DNA of 62,904 nucleotides, from positions 1 through 62,904 of the forward strand of contig NJBO01000005.1 of assembly GCA_005223075.1 (NCBI GenBank), read 5' to 3'. This stretch comes from a candidate division TA06 bacterium B3_TA06. Lineage in GTDB: Bacteria; Hydrothermota; Tepidihabitantia; B3-TA06. Below the pieces are notes generated by a model. It made no database searches and was not told where the DNA came from. It was given only the letters and a program-made list of their open reading frames with translations. Positions 24,069 through 32,600 of this stretch are shown piece after piece. The translations under genes and the position numbers were made by a program. The stretch's first letter is position 1, and the number at the start of each line of letters is the position of its first letter.

Positions 24069-25949
24069 TTACTTCAGTTTTGCGAGCTTCTCCTTGGCGC
24101 GCTGGATGTTGCGGGTCGCGTTCGCGTATGATGGATTGATGGCCAAAACCTGCTCCCAGTAGTAGACCGCCTGTTCGTAGTTGTTGTTGGTATAGGCCTG
24201 CACACCTTGCAGGTAGAGCTCGTCCGCGTCCTTTTTTTGAAGCCTGGATTTGATGCGCGTAAGGTAATCTTTGGCGGTGGCATTGTTAGGATCAACCGCG
24301 AGCAGGGCGTAGAACGAGTTCTGCGCCTGAACGTAGTACCCGCGGTTATAGTAGTCGATCCCCTGGGTTTCATAGGTGGACGCCGAGAAGGAAATCTTGC
24401 TTTGATAGAGGGTTATCTTGGCCGCGATCTCGCGATTGGACGGCGCCAGAGCCTTTAGTTGTTTGGCGAGGTTAAGGGCTTTCAGCCACCTCCCTTTGCG
24501 TTCAAGGCTTTCCATCTGCTTCATGCCTTCGGCGATCTGTTGGCCGAGCTTCTCTGATGTCTTTTTCTTGTAAGTCTGGACCGTTCTGGACCGGGGTTGA
24601 AGCTTTTCTATCTTTTCCCATGTTTCGGTAGCTTCCTTGTACTCGCCGGCCGCGTATTGTTCAAGTCCTTTCTGGTATAGTGCGTTGATCTCTCCCGCGT
24701 TGCGCACCGATGAGGTCTGGGCAAGTATGGATTCTGAGAACTTGCGCTGCGCCTCTTCGGCGAGGGATTGGGCTTGGCTTGAGGTGGAGTCAATCTCTAA
24801 AGCGGCTTCCGCCTTGCTCATCGCTTCGAGATAGTCGGCTGTTCGCATAGCCGCGTTTGCTGCGGCAATCAGCGCGCGCAGCTCGGAGGCGCTCTTTTCT
24901 TCCTTAACGCGCTGGAGCCAGTTTAGCGCCTCATCATTGGCAGGGTCCCATATAAGGGCAACGTCAAAGGCATAAATAGCATCATCAAAGGCTCCGTCGT
25001 TGTAGAAATCTATCCCCTGGGTTGTGTAGGTCTTGCTGGTTATCTTGTTCTTCGCCCGCTTTTCGCTCTCTATGGAGGCCAGTCGCTCTTCAACCTCTTT
25101 AGTGGAGGCTATGTTAAACAGGAATGAGAATGCAACCCTTCCGTTGGGTTGAACGGTGGATGCAGGTATGCGTGAGTAGCTGAGGTTGATCTTACAGAGG
25201 TTCAGATCCGCGGCGGTCAGGATACCGAATCGGTTATCGCTTGCCCAGCCTCCCCCGAGCTCGAGGGGAATCCCCAGAAGATCCTTGAAGGCGAAGAGGC
25301 TGGCGAGGTGAACGGTTCCCTGCCTGCCTTCTTCATGGAACGGCTCGCGAAGATTGAAGTTAGTAAGGAAGCGAAAGAACGATATGTTATAATCCAGACC
25401 CACTTGAATGCAGGGCCACTCTATCTTACGGGCAGCCGCGGCAACCGAGATCTCGCCTGGGACGTCTTCAAACTTTATATCCGGTATGGATATGCCCAGA
25501 GCAAAGGTCGATTTGAGACGGCTTTCATCAGGGCCAGGGACGTAGTCCAGATATCGAATCCCCAGGCTGGCCCCGGTCTGCAGGAATCTCCATCGGTAAG
25601 CCGCTCCCAGGAGGAGGCCGCGACCCCGGGCCTCATCCTGAAAACCGGCCAGACCTGCGCCGAAATCTCCAAAAGGCTGGGAGTAGCCGATGAATCCTAC
25701 GCTGGTGTAGGAGCCAAACACCCTTGGTAGAAGAACTTCTATATCGTGATCTCTGTTCTCGGGCGGTTCAAATCTGAAGCCAACAGGGCTAAAGAGAAGC
25801 TTACGGTCGTTGGTGCTGGTTAGAAGGGCCGGGTTAACGTAAAGAGCCAGGGGTTGATCGGCAATGGTTACACCAGCATCGGCAAGCCCGTTGACCCTTG
25901 CTTCACCTACCGGTAACGTTATAAGGGAAAGTAGTAGGAGTAGCTGCAT
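24069..25949 (-). CDS. PorV/UPF0164-like outer-membrane barrel fused to TPR repeats
   Basis: 626 residues with a short signal peptide (MQLLLLLSLITLPVGEA). Residues ~15-290 look like the PorV/PorQ/UPF0164 beta-barrel family: GLADAGVTIADQPLALYVNPA at the start, then alternating hydrophobic strands with GFIGYSQPFGDFGAGL. From ~300 to the end there are repeated TPR-like units (TQGIDFYNDGAFDDAIYAFD, ALYQKGLEQYAAGEYKEATE, LYLQGVQAYTNNNYEQAVYY). It is likely an outer-membrane protein with a periplasmic scaffold. It is transcribed alone from a consensus promoter and is leaderless (ATG 7 nt after the -10). Confidence 0.75.
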   Translation of the reverse strand: MQLLLLLSLITLPVGEARVNGLADAGVTIADQPLALYVNPALLTSTNDRKLLFSPVGFRFEPPENRDHDIEVLLPRVFGSYTSVGFIGYSQPFGDFGAGLAGFQDEARGRGLLLGAAYRWRFLQTGASLGIRYLDYVPGPDESRLKSTFALGISIPDIKFEDVPGEISVAAAARKIEWPCIQVGLDYNISFFRFLTNFNLREPFHEEGRQGTVHLASLFAFKDLLGIPLELGGGWASDNRFGILTAADLNLCKINLSYSRIPASTVQPNGRVAFSFLFNIASTKEVEERLASIESEKRAKNKITSKTYTTQGIDFYNDGAFDDAIYAFDVALIWDPANDEALNWLQRVKEEKSASELRALIAAANAAMRTADYLEAMSKAEAALEIDSTSSQAQSLAEEAQRKFSESILAQTSSVRNAGEINALYQKGLEQYAAGEYKEATETWEKIEKLQPRSRTVQTYKKKTSEKLGQQIAEGMKQMESLERKGRWLKALNLAKQLKALAPSNREIAAKITLYQSKISFSASTYETQGIDYYNRGYYVQAQNSFYALLAVDPNNATAKDYLTRIKSRLQKKDADELYLQGVQAYTNNNYEQAVYYWEQVLAINPSYANATRNIQRAKEKLAKLK

Positions 25950-25956
25950 GAGTAGG

Positions 25957-25984
25957 ATTATATCCCTTTGTTAGAGACTGTCAA
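25957..25984 (-). promoter_or_regulatory. consensus promoter of the PorV-TPR gene (leaderless)
   Basis: On the minus strand: TTGACA (25984-25979), 16 bp, TATAAT (25962-25957). The ATG follows after 7 nt. Confidence 0.8.
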
Positions 25985-26053
25985 TAGCTATAAGTTTTGC
26001 AGGTAGGGACATGCGGCCTAACATTGATCACTTGGCGCACAGACCCTATCAGC

Positions 26054-26081
26054 TTGACAATTGGCCTTTTGTGTGTATTGT
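26054..26081 (+). promoter_or_regulatory. promoter of the 2TM protein
   Basis: TTGACA (26054-26059), 16 bp, TATTGT (26076-26081), with a ~25-nt leader carrying AAGGAG (26098-26103). Confidence 0.65.
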
Positions 26082-26112
26082 GCATGATTCAGCGGTAAAG
26101 GAGCAATGAAGA

Positions 26113-26388
26113 ATGGAACAAGATATCCATCGTAGGGCCGAGGAGAGGGTAGAGAGGCGAATGGGTTTTTTTACCCACCTTGTGACATATCTTGTTGTCA
26201 ACGCAGGGCTGTTTCTGGCGTGGTATTTTATCTCTGGCCACGGTAAGGGCTTTCCATGGTTTGTTATCCCGCTTGGGGGCTGGGGGGTTGGAGTGATTGT
26301 GCATGCCTTGAGTGTATTCGTGTTTGGCAAGTTTCGCGAGAGGATGATCGATCGGGAGGTTCATCGCATCCGCCGGAAGACGGAATGA
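26113..26388 (+). CDS. 2TM-domain membrane protein
   Basis: 91 residues with charged ends and two helices (FFTHLVTYLVVNAGLFLAWY and WGVGVIVHALSVFVFGKF), matching the 2TM family (PF13239 type) often found next to regulators. Start 26113 is chosen over ATG 26106, which is in another frame; AAGGAG is 9 nt upstream. Monocistronic. Function is unknown. Confidence 0.75.
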   Translation: MEQDIHRRAEERVERRMGFFTHLVTYLVVNAGLFLAWYFISGHGKGFPWFVIPLGGWGVGVIVHALSVFVFGKFRERMIDREVHRIRRKTE

Positions 26389-26707
26389 TTCGTGAAGCTG
26401 AGGGTTGAGATGCGTGTCAAAGAATTCGGACGATTCTAGGCGTTATCGCACTGATTATCTTTGTGGGCAAAAAACACACCCCAAACGGCTGCTCCGCATC
26501 CGTCCGGGGCCCCCAATCCGCGGATTAAAACTCGTTGCACTCGTTTTCCTCCGGTGTAACCCAATCAGGGTTCCCCTTCGGAACGCCGATTGACGCAGAT
26601 GAACGCTAAATCCTCGCATTGTGCCCAATATGAGAGCGCCACCCTTCGGTCGGTCGCGATGACTAAGTTCTCTTTGCCCTCCCACTCCTCCATCGAGGAG
26701 GTGTAGG
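26389..26707. other. 319-bp gene-free stretch with a degenerate coding trace
   Basis: Near 26437-26480 a short frame reads ILGVIALIIFVGKK, which may be the remains of a membrane protein. The rest belongs to a dispersed module (GATTAAAACTCGTTGCACTCG and CCTTCGG segments) also seen at 31880-31970. No intact gene is seen. Confidence 0.5.
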
Positions 26708-29506
26708 CTATCGCAACAGGAGGAACTTAGCCGCGTGGCTGCCGTACTGGGTGGAAAGAACCACGAGATAAAGCCCTGAAGCAACAGGTTTGCCGTTCTC
26801 AGTCAACCCGTTCCAAAAAGCACCTATCTGCTCAAGATCAGCGGGATCGTCGTATGTCCCGATGGCTATCTCGTCGTCAGTGCCTTCTGTGCCGCCAGGC
26901 GGAATCAGTGGTTTTTCTAAGACCCGTTCCCCACTTAAGGTAAAGATGCGCAGCCTGATTCTGGTAGAGGCCTTGTTGAGCCGGAACGGGAAGTATATCA
27001 AGGCTTGTGAGCCAGGATAGAAGGGATTAGGATAGGGCGGCAGAAGCTCGTTGCGCGAGAAGGTATCTATGTTACTAGGCAAAGGCAATATGGCCTGGTA
27101 GGCGTCAGGGATGCCGTAGCCTATAGTATCGTTCGGAGAGGAGGCAGAAGCGCTTTGCTGGAGCAATGAGATGATGGTTTCAGGGTCTCCCCGGTACTCA
27201 GAGTGAACCTCAAGCATAAGTGCTGCTATTCCTGCCACAAGAGGCGCGGCGTACGAGGTTCCGTTGCCGTAAAAGTAGTGGCTGATTGTGTCGTCCACGT
27301 CGATCACGTAAACCCCTGCAGCAGGGGCCACAAGCTCCGGCTTTATCCTTCCGTCGTCAGGCAGGCCGACCGCACTTCCTATAACCCCGACTCCATGTTC
27401 CCACCAGTTACCCAGGGTATCTACGCCACCCACGGTAATGATTCCATAAGCGTCGCCTGGAGGTGAGATGTATGGTGCTGCGGATTCCACGTTGCCTGCC
27501 GCGTTCGTGATAAGCACACCTCGTTTTGCAGCCATGCTGGCTGCACGAGAGGCGGGTGAGGTCTTACCGTCCAACTCGTCGTTGCTGTACCAGTCGCCGT
27601 AGGCAAGGGAGGAGTTGACTATATCCACCCCGTTGCGTTCAAGCCACTCAAGGCCCTCTATCCAGATATCCTCCTCAATCCGCATCTCGTACATAGACCC
27701 GTAGAGGTTCACGTGTTTTTCGGTCTTGGCGACGTAAAGCTCTGCGCCTGGAGAGGCTCCTATATAATAGCGTCCTTGATAACCGACCGCAAGCGCCGCG
27801 GTGCGTGAACCGTGCGCTGGCTGGCTGAAACCGTTCACGTCTCTCCAGTCCTCCCCAGGATCGTAATCGGTATCCTCATCACCGCGCGAAGACCACACCA
27901 CCTCCAGTTCGCCGGCATTGAATGCGATATAGGGTTGGTAAGAAAACTCCTGGGCCAGTATGGAGGGAACTCCCCAGGAATCCACTGCTCCAGGGCTGCT
28001 GGTCAGCAGTATATCTCCTGCGCTTTCAAAAACAGCATGAAGACCTCCACCGGCGATGCTCAACAGATCTATGCTTCCGATAACCTCAAAGACGTCAGGA
28101 TGTATGAAGTCGGTCCAGGTAGAACCGGCGTTGGACGTTTCGAATGAAGCAAGACGGAAACCACCTTGAGCCTTGTCCACGAAAGCAACTACGAGATGGT
28201 TCCCTTCAAGATCGAACGCCACCACCTCTTCGTTTGCAGGGGATGGGATATCTGAAAAGCTTTGCCCACCGTCCAGGCTACGTGCAAGATGTAGTTGACC
28301 TTGTGTAAGGTCAAGTGCGACAACGATTATGGTATCTCCCGAAACCGAGGCCTTTGGTTGATCAAGGATTCCGCCAGGGGCAAATAATACTTCACTTGCC
28401 CCAAGCCATTCCACGTTATCTAGTGTCCATACCGCACGATTCATTCGCACCCTTCCTTCGTCTCTGACATAGAGTAGAATACTGGTATCACTCTGGTTGG
28501 ATATAAGGAAGGGGTTACGGCAATTTGACTCCGGTAGCTTTGCAAACCCCTTAAAACTCGTATTGCTGAGCACCCCGCAGTGCAGATCACGCCGCTTATA
28601 ATCGTTTGTTGAGCCAGCCTCCCAGACCACTAGCATGGTATCACTGTTTGCCTTGGTTACTATGGCGTGGGAACGAGCAATGCTGTCGGTGTAAGTGATT
28701 TGGGGTTCAGAAAGTGCGAGAATCGTATCCCACGTGTTTCCATTCCGGTGCGCAGCATATAGGACACGGGCTGTGGTTGCGTTAAGAGCGGTGGAGTCGG
28801 CGATAAAGAAAATCCAGTCTCCATGCAGTTCAGGCTGCTGCACGATCTCGTAATTTGATATAACAGACACAGAAGCTTTGCTTAGACTGTCCCACACCAT
28901 GATATCATCGCCTGTAATAAAGTCATGTTCAGCGCCCAAACGAACGGTTCTAAAGACCGTGTGATCGCGTTTGAAGCCTGTGTCAAGGAACCCTATCCGC
29001 ACACCCTGCCCGAATATCCCCAGATTATGAACCGCAGGGACGTTCAATAAGGCAAGCTGGGTGTAGGTGTTACCGTAGTGTTCAGGTTCTATCGGCTCCT
29101 TGCGCTGGATTAGATTCATGGGCAACTGGATTATCTCAACTGCAACGGGCTCGACTGAACGAACAAAGGGCATCATCTGCAGACTTTCCAAACGCATGGA
29201 GTCAGTTTCCACACTTACGGCGTTAAGCCAGCGCGAGCGGGCACGGATGCGCGCGCCTGAAATCTCAATCAAACGCAGATACCGTGGATGAAGAGGAATA
29301 TCCCCGAACCCCGCTTTAGAGGCCAACTTTGAAGCCTGGCGTCGCTCTGCGGTAAAACGATGAACACGCATCACATCAGGTGATCGCCCCTCGCCTTTGT
29401 TTACCAGATATATCCAGTAAGGGCTTTGTGCAAAAGCCGTTGCTGCGAGAAGGAGAAGAGAGGAGAAGACGAGCACTCCTCTTCTCCTCAAAGATCTGAC
29501 ATCCAA
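26708..29506 (-). CDS. secreted subtilisin-like (S8) protease with inserted beta-propeller and FlgD-like C-terminal domain
   Basis: 932 residues with a signal peptide ending near ATAFAQSP. The catalytic triad is visible: Asp in IGFLDTGFKRDH (~172), His in AHGSRTAALA (~565) and Ser in GNGTSYAAPLVAGIAALM (~749). Between Asp and His lie ~390 residues of repeated beta-rich blocks (LARSLDGGQSFSD, FETSNAGSTWTDF) typical of BNR/sialidase-like propellers. The C-terminus (YPNPFYPGSQ... RIFTLSGERV ... GLYLVVLSTQYGS) is the FlgD-like/type IX-style sorting domain. The start is TTG 29506 with AGGA 7 nt upstream; the nearby ATG is out of frame. It follows the 29516-29803 gene by 9 nt. Confidence 0.85.
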   Translation of the reverse strand: MDVRSLRRRGVLVFSSLLLLAATAFAQSPYWIYLVNKGEGRSPDVMRVHRFTAERRQASKLASKAGFGDIPLHPRYLRLIEISGARIRARSRWLNAVSVETDSMRLESLQMMPFVRSVEPVAVEIIQLPMNLIQRKEPIEPEHYGNTYTQLALLNVPAVHNLGIFGQGVRIGFLDTGFKRDHTVFRTVRLGAEHDFITGDDIMVWDSLSKASVSVISNYEIVQQPELHGDWIFFIADSTALNATTARVLYAAHRNGNTWDTILALSEPQITYTDSIARSHAIVTKANSDTMLVVWEAGSTNDYKRRDLHCGVLSNTSFKGFAKLPESNCRNPFLISNQSDTSILLYVRDEGRVRMNRAVWTLDNVEWLGASEVLFAPGGILDQPKASVSGDTIIVVALDLTQGQLHLARSLDGGQSFSDIPSPANEEVVAFDLEGNHLVVAFVDKAQGGFRLASFETSNAGSTWTDFIHPDVFEVIGSIDLLSIAGGGLHAVFESAGDILLTSSPGAVDSWGVPSILAQEFSYQPYIAFNAGELEVVWSSRGDEDTDYDPGEDWRDVNGFSQPAHGSRTAALAVGYQGRYYIGASPGAELYVAKTEKHVNLYGSMYEMRIEEDIWIEGLEWLERNGVDIVNSSLAYGDWYSNDELDGKTSPASRAASMAAKRGVLITNAAGNVESAAPYISPPGDAYGIITVGGVDTLGNWWEHGVGVIGSAVGLPDDGRIKPELVAPAAGVYVIDVDDTISHYFYGNGTSYAAPLVAGIAALMLEVHSEYRGDPETIISLLQQSASASSPNDTIGYGIPDAYQAILPLPSNIDTFSRNELLPPYPNPFYPGSQALIYFPFRLNKASTRIRLRIFTLSGERVLEKPLIPPGGTEGTDDEIAIGTYDDPADLEQIGAFWNGLTENGKPVASGLYLVVLSTQYGSHAAKFLLLR

Positions 29507-29515
29507 GGCTATGTC

Positions 29516-29803
29516 CTAGAAGCCTGATCCTACGCCTACTGCGACTGCGATAACGACGATGATGATGATGGCCAGCACCCATATCCCCAGGCCGATCAGG
29601 GCAAGGATCAGACAGATGTGCCCGACCCTTTTTGCACGCTCGGAAAGCGAACCGGATTTGAGGATAATCGCATAGACGATCCCTATGATGGGGCTTATGA
29701 ATGATCCCACGTAGAGACCAAAAAGGCTCAGCAGGTAAAGGATATCTACTGTCGCTTCAAAGCGAACCCGTTTCTTTTCTTCAAGGGTCAGCGGTTGTTC
29801 CAC
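29516..29803 (-). CDS. small membrane protein downstream of tRNA-Lys
   Basis: 95 residues and two or three helices; PIIGIVYAIILKSG resembles small DUF4190-like proteins. It starts at GTG with a strong AAGGAGG 4 nt upstream. It lies between the tRNA gene and the subtilase, probably on one transcript. Function is unknown. Confidence 0.65.
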   Translation of the reverse strand: MEQPLTLEEKKRVRFEATVDILYLLSLFGLYVGSFISPIIGIVYAIILKSGSLSERAKRVGHICLILALIGLGIWVLAIIIIVVIAVAVGVGSGF

Positions 29804-29859
29804 GTTTCCTCCTTGTGGGGGAGCCTGAGGCCCCCTGATTTATTAGCAGATTGTCGTCA

Positions 29860-29933
29860 TACCCGGCATAGGAATCGAACCTATAACCTACGGATTAAGA
29901 ATCCGCCGCTCTGCCTGATTGAGCTAGCCGGGC
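29860..29933 (-). tRNA. tRNA-Lys (anticodon CTT)
   Basis: It folds as a standard cloverleaf on the minus strand: acceptor GCCCGGC/GCCGGGT with one G.U, D-arm GCTC/GAGC, anticodon stem GCGGA/TCCGT with loop TTCTTAA (anticodon CTT), T-arm ATAGG-TTCGATT-CCTAT, discriminator A. CCA is not encoded and must be added. It reads AAG codons. Confidence 0.93.
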
Positions 29934-29946
29934 GCATACACGCTGA

Positions 29947-29974
29947 ATTCTACACCGCTTGGAATGCTTGTCAA
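29947..29974 (-). promoter_or_regulatory. tRNA-Lys promoter
   Basis: Minus strand: TTGACA (29974-29969), 16 bp, TAGAAT (29952-29947). The predicted start is about 7 nt before the mature tRNA end. Confidence 0.7.
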
Positions 29975-30015
29975 CATCAGCAGATGGGAAACGGTCAAGG
30001 AAAAGCAAGATTTTA

Positions 30016-30053
30016 GGGTCCCCGCACGGACACGAAGTGGACGTGTTGGGTGT
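30016..30053. repeat. GGGGTCCCC-type hairpin (copy d)
   Basis: AGGGTCCCCGCACG, a partly paired interior, then CGTGTTGGGTGT. It is a member of the family at 136, 5784, 23815 and 58391, in the spacer between tRNA-Lys and the nuclease-like gene. Confidence 0.55.
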
Positions 30054-30106
30054 AAGGGCGGGGGAGAGTCAAGGGAATGAGCGCAGCGGGTAGGTTGGTG
30101 ACTTTC

Positions 30107-30134
30107 TTGACAAGGCCACCTAACACCGTATTAT
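30107..30134 (+). promoter_or_regulatory. promoter of the nuclease-like gene (leaderless)
   Basis: TTGACA (30107-30112), 16 bp, TATTAT (30129-30134). ATG follows after 6 nt. Confidence 0.65.
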
Positions 30135-30140
30135 ACTTGT

Positions 30141-31664
30141 ATGGTTGAAAATAAATCTTTGCAGAAATCAAGACGAAGACGAAAGTCTAGGGAGAAGGAA
30201 TCTACTGAGATTGGTGACCCAGCGGTGGAATTCCTAAGGAAAAAGTATAAATGCGATGGATTTATCCGTCAGCTTCGTCTTAAAGGAGGACATAAAGTAG
30301 ATATAGTCGCATTCAGTAGCAGCGAGAAAGTTTTTTATATTGGTGAATGTAAGCGGGTTGCAGCTTTAACTACTATGGCGAAGGCATTGGGGCAAATTAT
30401 CGGTTATTATTGCTTGATTGAAAATTATGGTGCGGAATTCAGAGAAGGCTTCATAGAAGGTTGCGAAAACAAGGGGGTTAAAATCCCCTTGAGCCTGATG
30501 GACAAAACGATGAAAGTGATACCAATAAAGTTATTTGTGGCATTTAACGAAAAGGGAATGCGAAGATATTCAAACTTATTAGACGATTTATTTGACAAAT
30601 TCGAACCACATATCGGTCTCCTAAAGGTAAACGTTGAAACAAAGAAAGTTACTGAAGATTTAGAGAGGCCGATCCCCCGAAGCTCGAAACCAGTGCCATA
30701 CACCAAGAGATTTAATTCACAAAGGGAGTTTTACTTTGAAATGGCTGAAGAATTAAAAAGGAAATATAAAGAAATTTTTGAACATCTAGAGATTGATCCT
30801 AGATACTTTAAGCTTCATTTGTCAGATGTACCACCCTATTTCCATTTTGAATTAAATTTTAGAAATGAAACGAGGATGATTGAAATAGGACTCCATTTGG
30901 AGAGCCCTCAAGAAGTTGAGAATCGGCAAATATTTGAAAAGCTTCAAAAGGAAACGCAGACCCATGTGTCAAACTTTCGCTTTCAAGATAACTGGCCTAA
31001 GAACGAAGGTGGGGGACGAGGTAAGAGGAGAATATACTCTTATGTAAAATGGGATGGCGATAATTTCCACCTGACGAACAAGTTAATGGAAGAGCTATTG
31101 CAAATATTAGACGAGTATATACGTACTTTTAAGGAACCCTTGAGAAAAACTGTCAGTGAATTGGGATTAGAGTACGAACCACGCAAAGATCAAAAAGAAA
31201 AGATTGAGTTCCTTGAAATAATTAAAAAGAGAATAGAGGAAAAATTAAATTTTTCCTCTAAACTTAAGAAAAAATATAATGGATGGATTACGTCACATCC
31301 TGATCATGAGGTAATACTTCAAATCATTTTTTGGCACGAGAGATCTAGATCCATCCATTTTGAGATTCGTATTCCCTATCAAGGAATATGGGTACTCTTG
31401 GACCTCGAATCTGAGGATTTGAATAAGAAGATTTATGACTGCCTTAAAGAAAAAAGTGAAGAAATAGAAGAAAAGCTAGGGAAAAAATTGATAGGCAAAG
31501 AAAGTGAGCTGCCAGCGGTTACTACTCCCCGGGATTCCAAACGGATTGGTGAACGCTTTAGACGGGGGAGATCATTAAAAAACATGGAGGACTTCATAGT
31601 GACTAGAATGGTCGAGTACATCAAAGTCCTCGCTCCTGTTGTAATAGATGCTATGAAAAAGTAG
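30141..31664 (+). CDS. PD-(D/E)XK nuclease-like protein with DUF4268-like domains
   Basis: 507 residues. Residues ~25-75 fit a restriction-endonuclease-like core: GHKVDIVAFSSS supplies the Asp and VFYIGECKRV the ExK. The remainder holds two related modules (near 195-330 and 355-460) resembling DUF4268, with long charged helices and FHFEL/IHFEI strands. The gene is much more A/T-rich than its neighbours, stands alone behind its own leaderless promoter, and sits next to a tRNA gene, all consistent with horizontal gain. It could be a defence nuclease; no methylase is present. Confidence 0.6.
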   Translation: MVENKSLQKSRRRRKSREKESTEIGDPAVEFLRKKYKCDGFIRQLRLKGGHKVDIVAFSSSEKVFYIGECKRVAALTTMAKALGQIIGYYCLIENYGAEFREGFIEGCENKGVKIPLSLMDKTMKVIPIKLFVAFNEKGMRRYSNLLDDLFDKFEPHIGLLKVNVETKKVTEDLERPIPRSSKPVPYTKRFNSQREFYFEMAEELKRKYKEIFEHLEIDPRYFKLHLSDVPPYFHFELNFRNETRMIEIGLHLESPQEVENRQIFEKLQKETQTHVSNFRFQDNWPKNEGGGRGKRRIYSYVKWDGDNFHLTNKLMEELLQILDEYIRTFKEPLRKTVSELGLEYEPRKDQKEKIEFLEIIKKRIEEKLNFSSKLKKKYNGWITSHPDHEVILQIIFWHERSRSIHFEIRIPYQGIWVLLDLESEDLNKKIYDCLKEKSEEIEEKLGKKLIGKESELPAVTTPRDSKRIGERFRRGRSLKNMEDFIVTRMVEYIKVLAPVVIDAMKK

Positions 31665-32064
31665 CCTCTAGTTCTACCCTGGTGTGGCAACAAGCCTAAA
31701 TGCTCCTTTTGTGTTGCGCACAAAAGATCGCAGGGGAATATCTTCTTGACAATCCTGTATCTCCTTATAAAGTAGAACACCCCACGAGATTGCTTCGCTT
31801 CCTCTGGTCGCTCGTAATGACACCCCACCTCAGGGGGAAGAGGTTGCGATTTAATGTGGAACGGACTCGCAGGCCGATAGCTACCCAAACCACAGATTAC
31901 TTCCGTCGCAAAGCGTACGCGGATTAGAACTCCTTGCGGTCGTTCTCCTTCGGTGACGCGGATTTAGATCCACTCACCCTTTGTCCCACTCACTCGACAC
32001 TATACGGCAAGTGCAAGTTGGGGCACTAGACCCCGGCAAGAGGAGAGAATTACCCCAAAGATAC
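31665..32064. repeat. gene-free repeat-rich spacer before the nuoEF-hdrA operon
   Basis: Contains a TGCTCC..GATCGCAGGGG hairpin (31701-31736), a TTGACA at 31746 with a poor 14-bp-spaced -10, an ATTGCTTCGCTTCCTCTGG/CTCGTAATGAC module (about 31790-31822), and the GATTAGAACTCCTTGCGG-type module (31920-31965). A long frame from 31981 into nuoE is not used, because the promoter lies inside it. Confidence 0.65.
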
Positions 32065-32092
32065 TTGACATCCTCTAATAACTGTGTAGAAT
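32065..32092 (+). promoter_or_regulatory. promoter of the nuoE-nuoF-hdrA operon (leaderless)
   Basis: TTGACA (32065-32070), 16 bp, TAGAAT (32087-32092). ATG 32101 is 8 nt further on. This fixes the nuoE start. Confidence 0.7.
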
Positions 32093-32100
32093 TTGCGTCA

Positions 32101-32580
32101 ATGGATCAGCTAAAAGGGTTGGTGAGCGAAAACGCTTATACCATCCTTAATGAAGTTGAATGGAAGAGGGCGTCGCTCATAGCGGCCCTTCAGGAGCTTC
32201 AGGTGCGCTACCGGTATCTGCCCGAAGCGGCCATGCGCCAGGTCGCGGCCAGATTGCGCGTACCTGTAGCTCAGGTCTATCATGTGGCTACGTTCTATTC
32301 CGCGTTCTCATTAAAACCCAAAGGTAAGCACATAATTAATGTCTGTCTGGGAACGGCGTGTCACGTTAAGGGAGCTGGCCTGATTATGGATCGGTTCAAG
32401 CGCGATCTTGGTGTTGAGCAGGACGAGACAACTCGAGACGGCCAGTTCACCCTGCAGCGAGTGCGATGCGTCGGATGCTGTTCCATTGCACCTGCGGTGA
32501 TGATCGATGAGGAGACCCACGCCCACGTACGACAGGATAAGGTGCCGGAGATCGTCGAGAAGTATCGGGACGCGGACTGA
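32101..32580 (+). CDS. nuoE: NuoE/HydC-like 2Fe-2S thioredoxin-fold subunit
   Basis: 159 residues. The 2Fe-2S ligands are CLGTACHVKGA and CVGCCSIAP; YLPEAAMRQVAARLRVPVAQ and ATFYSAFSLKPKGKH are family-typical. It is the 24-kDa subunit of complex I and of NAD-dependent bifurcating hydrogenases. ATG 32101 fits both the promoter and the family length. It pairs with the NuoF-like protein encoded 20 nt downstream. Confidence 0.88.
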   Translation: MDQLKGLVSENAYTILNEVEWKRASLIAALQELQVRYRYLPEAAMRQVAARLRVPVAQVYHVATFYSAFSLKPKGKHIINVCLGTACHVKGAGLIMDRFKRDLGVEQDETTRDGQFTLQRVRCVGCCSIAPAVMIDEETHAHVRQDKVPEIVEKYRDAD

Positions 32581-32600
32581 AAGGGGAGCGATGGAAGGTA

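Noticed and set aside
25308-25730. 140-codon plus-strand ORF
   Set aside because: Opposite-strand shadow of the PorV-TPR gene.
31746-31771. Promoter at TTGACA 31746
   Set aside because: The best -10 (TATAAA) is only 14 bp away and no gene follows for 330 bp, unlike the 16-bp pattern elsewhere.
31981-32100. N-terminal extension of nuoE to 31981
   Set aside because: The promoter at 32065-32092 lies inside it, and NuoE proteins begin near ATG 32101.
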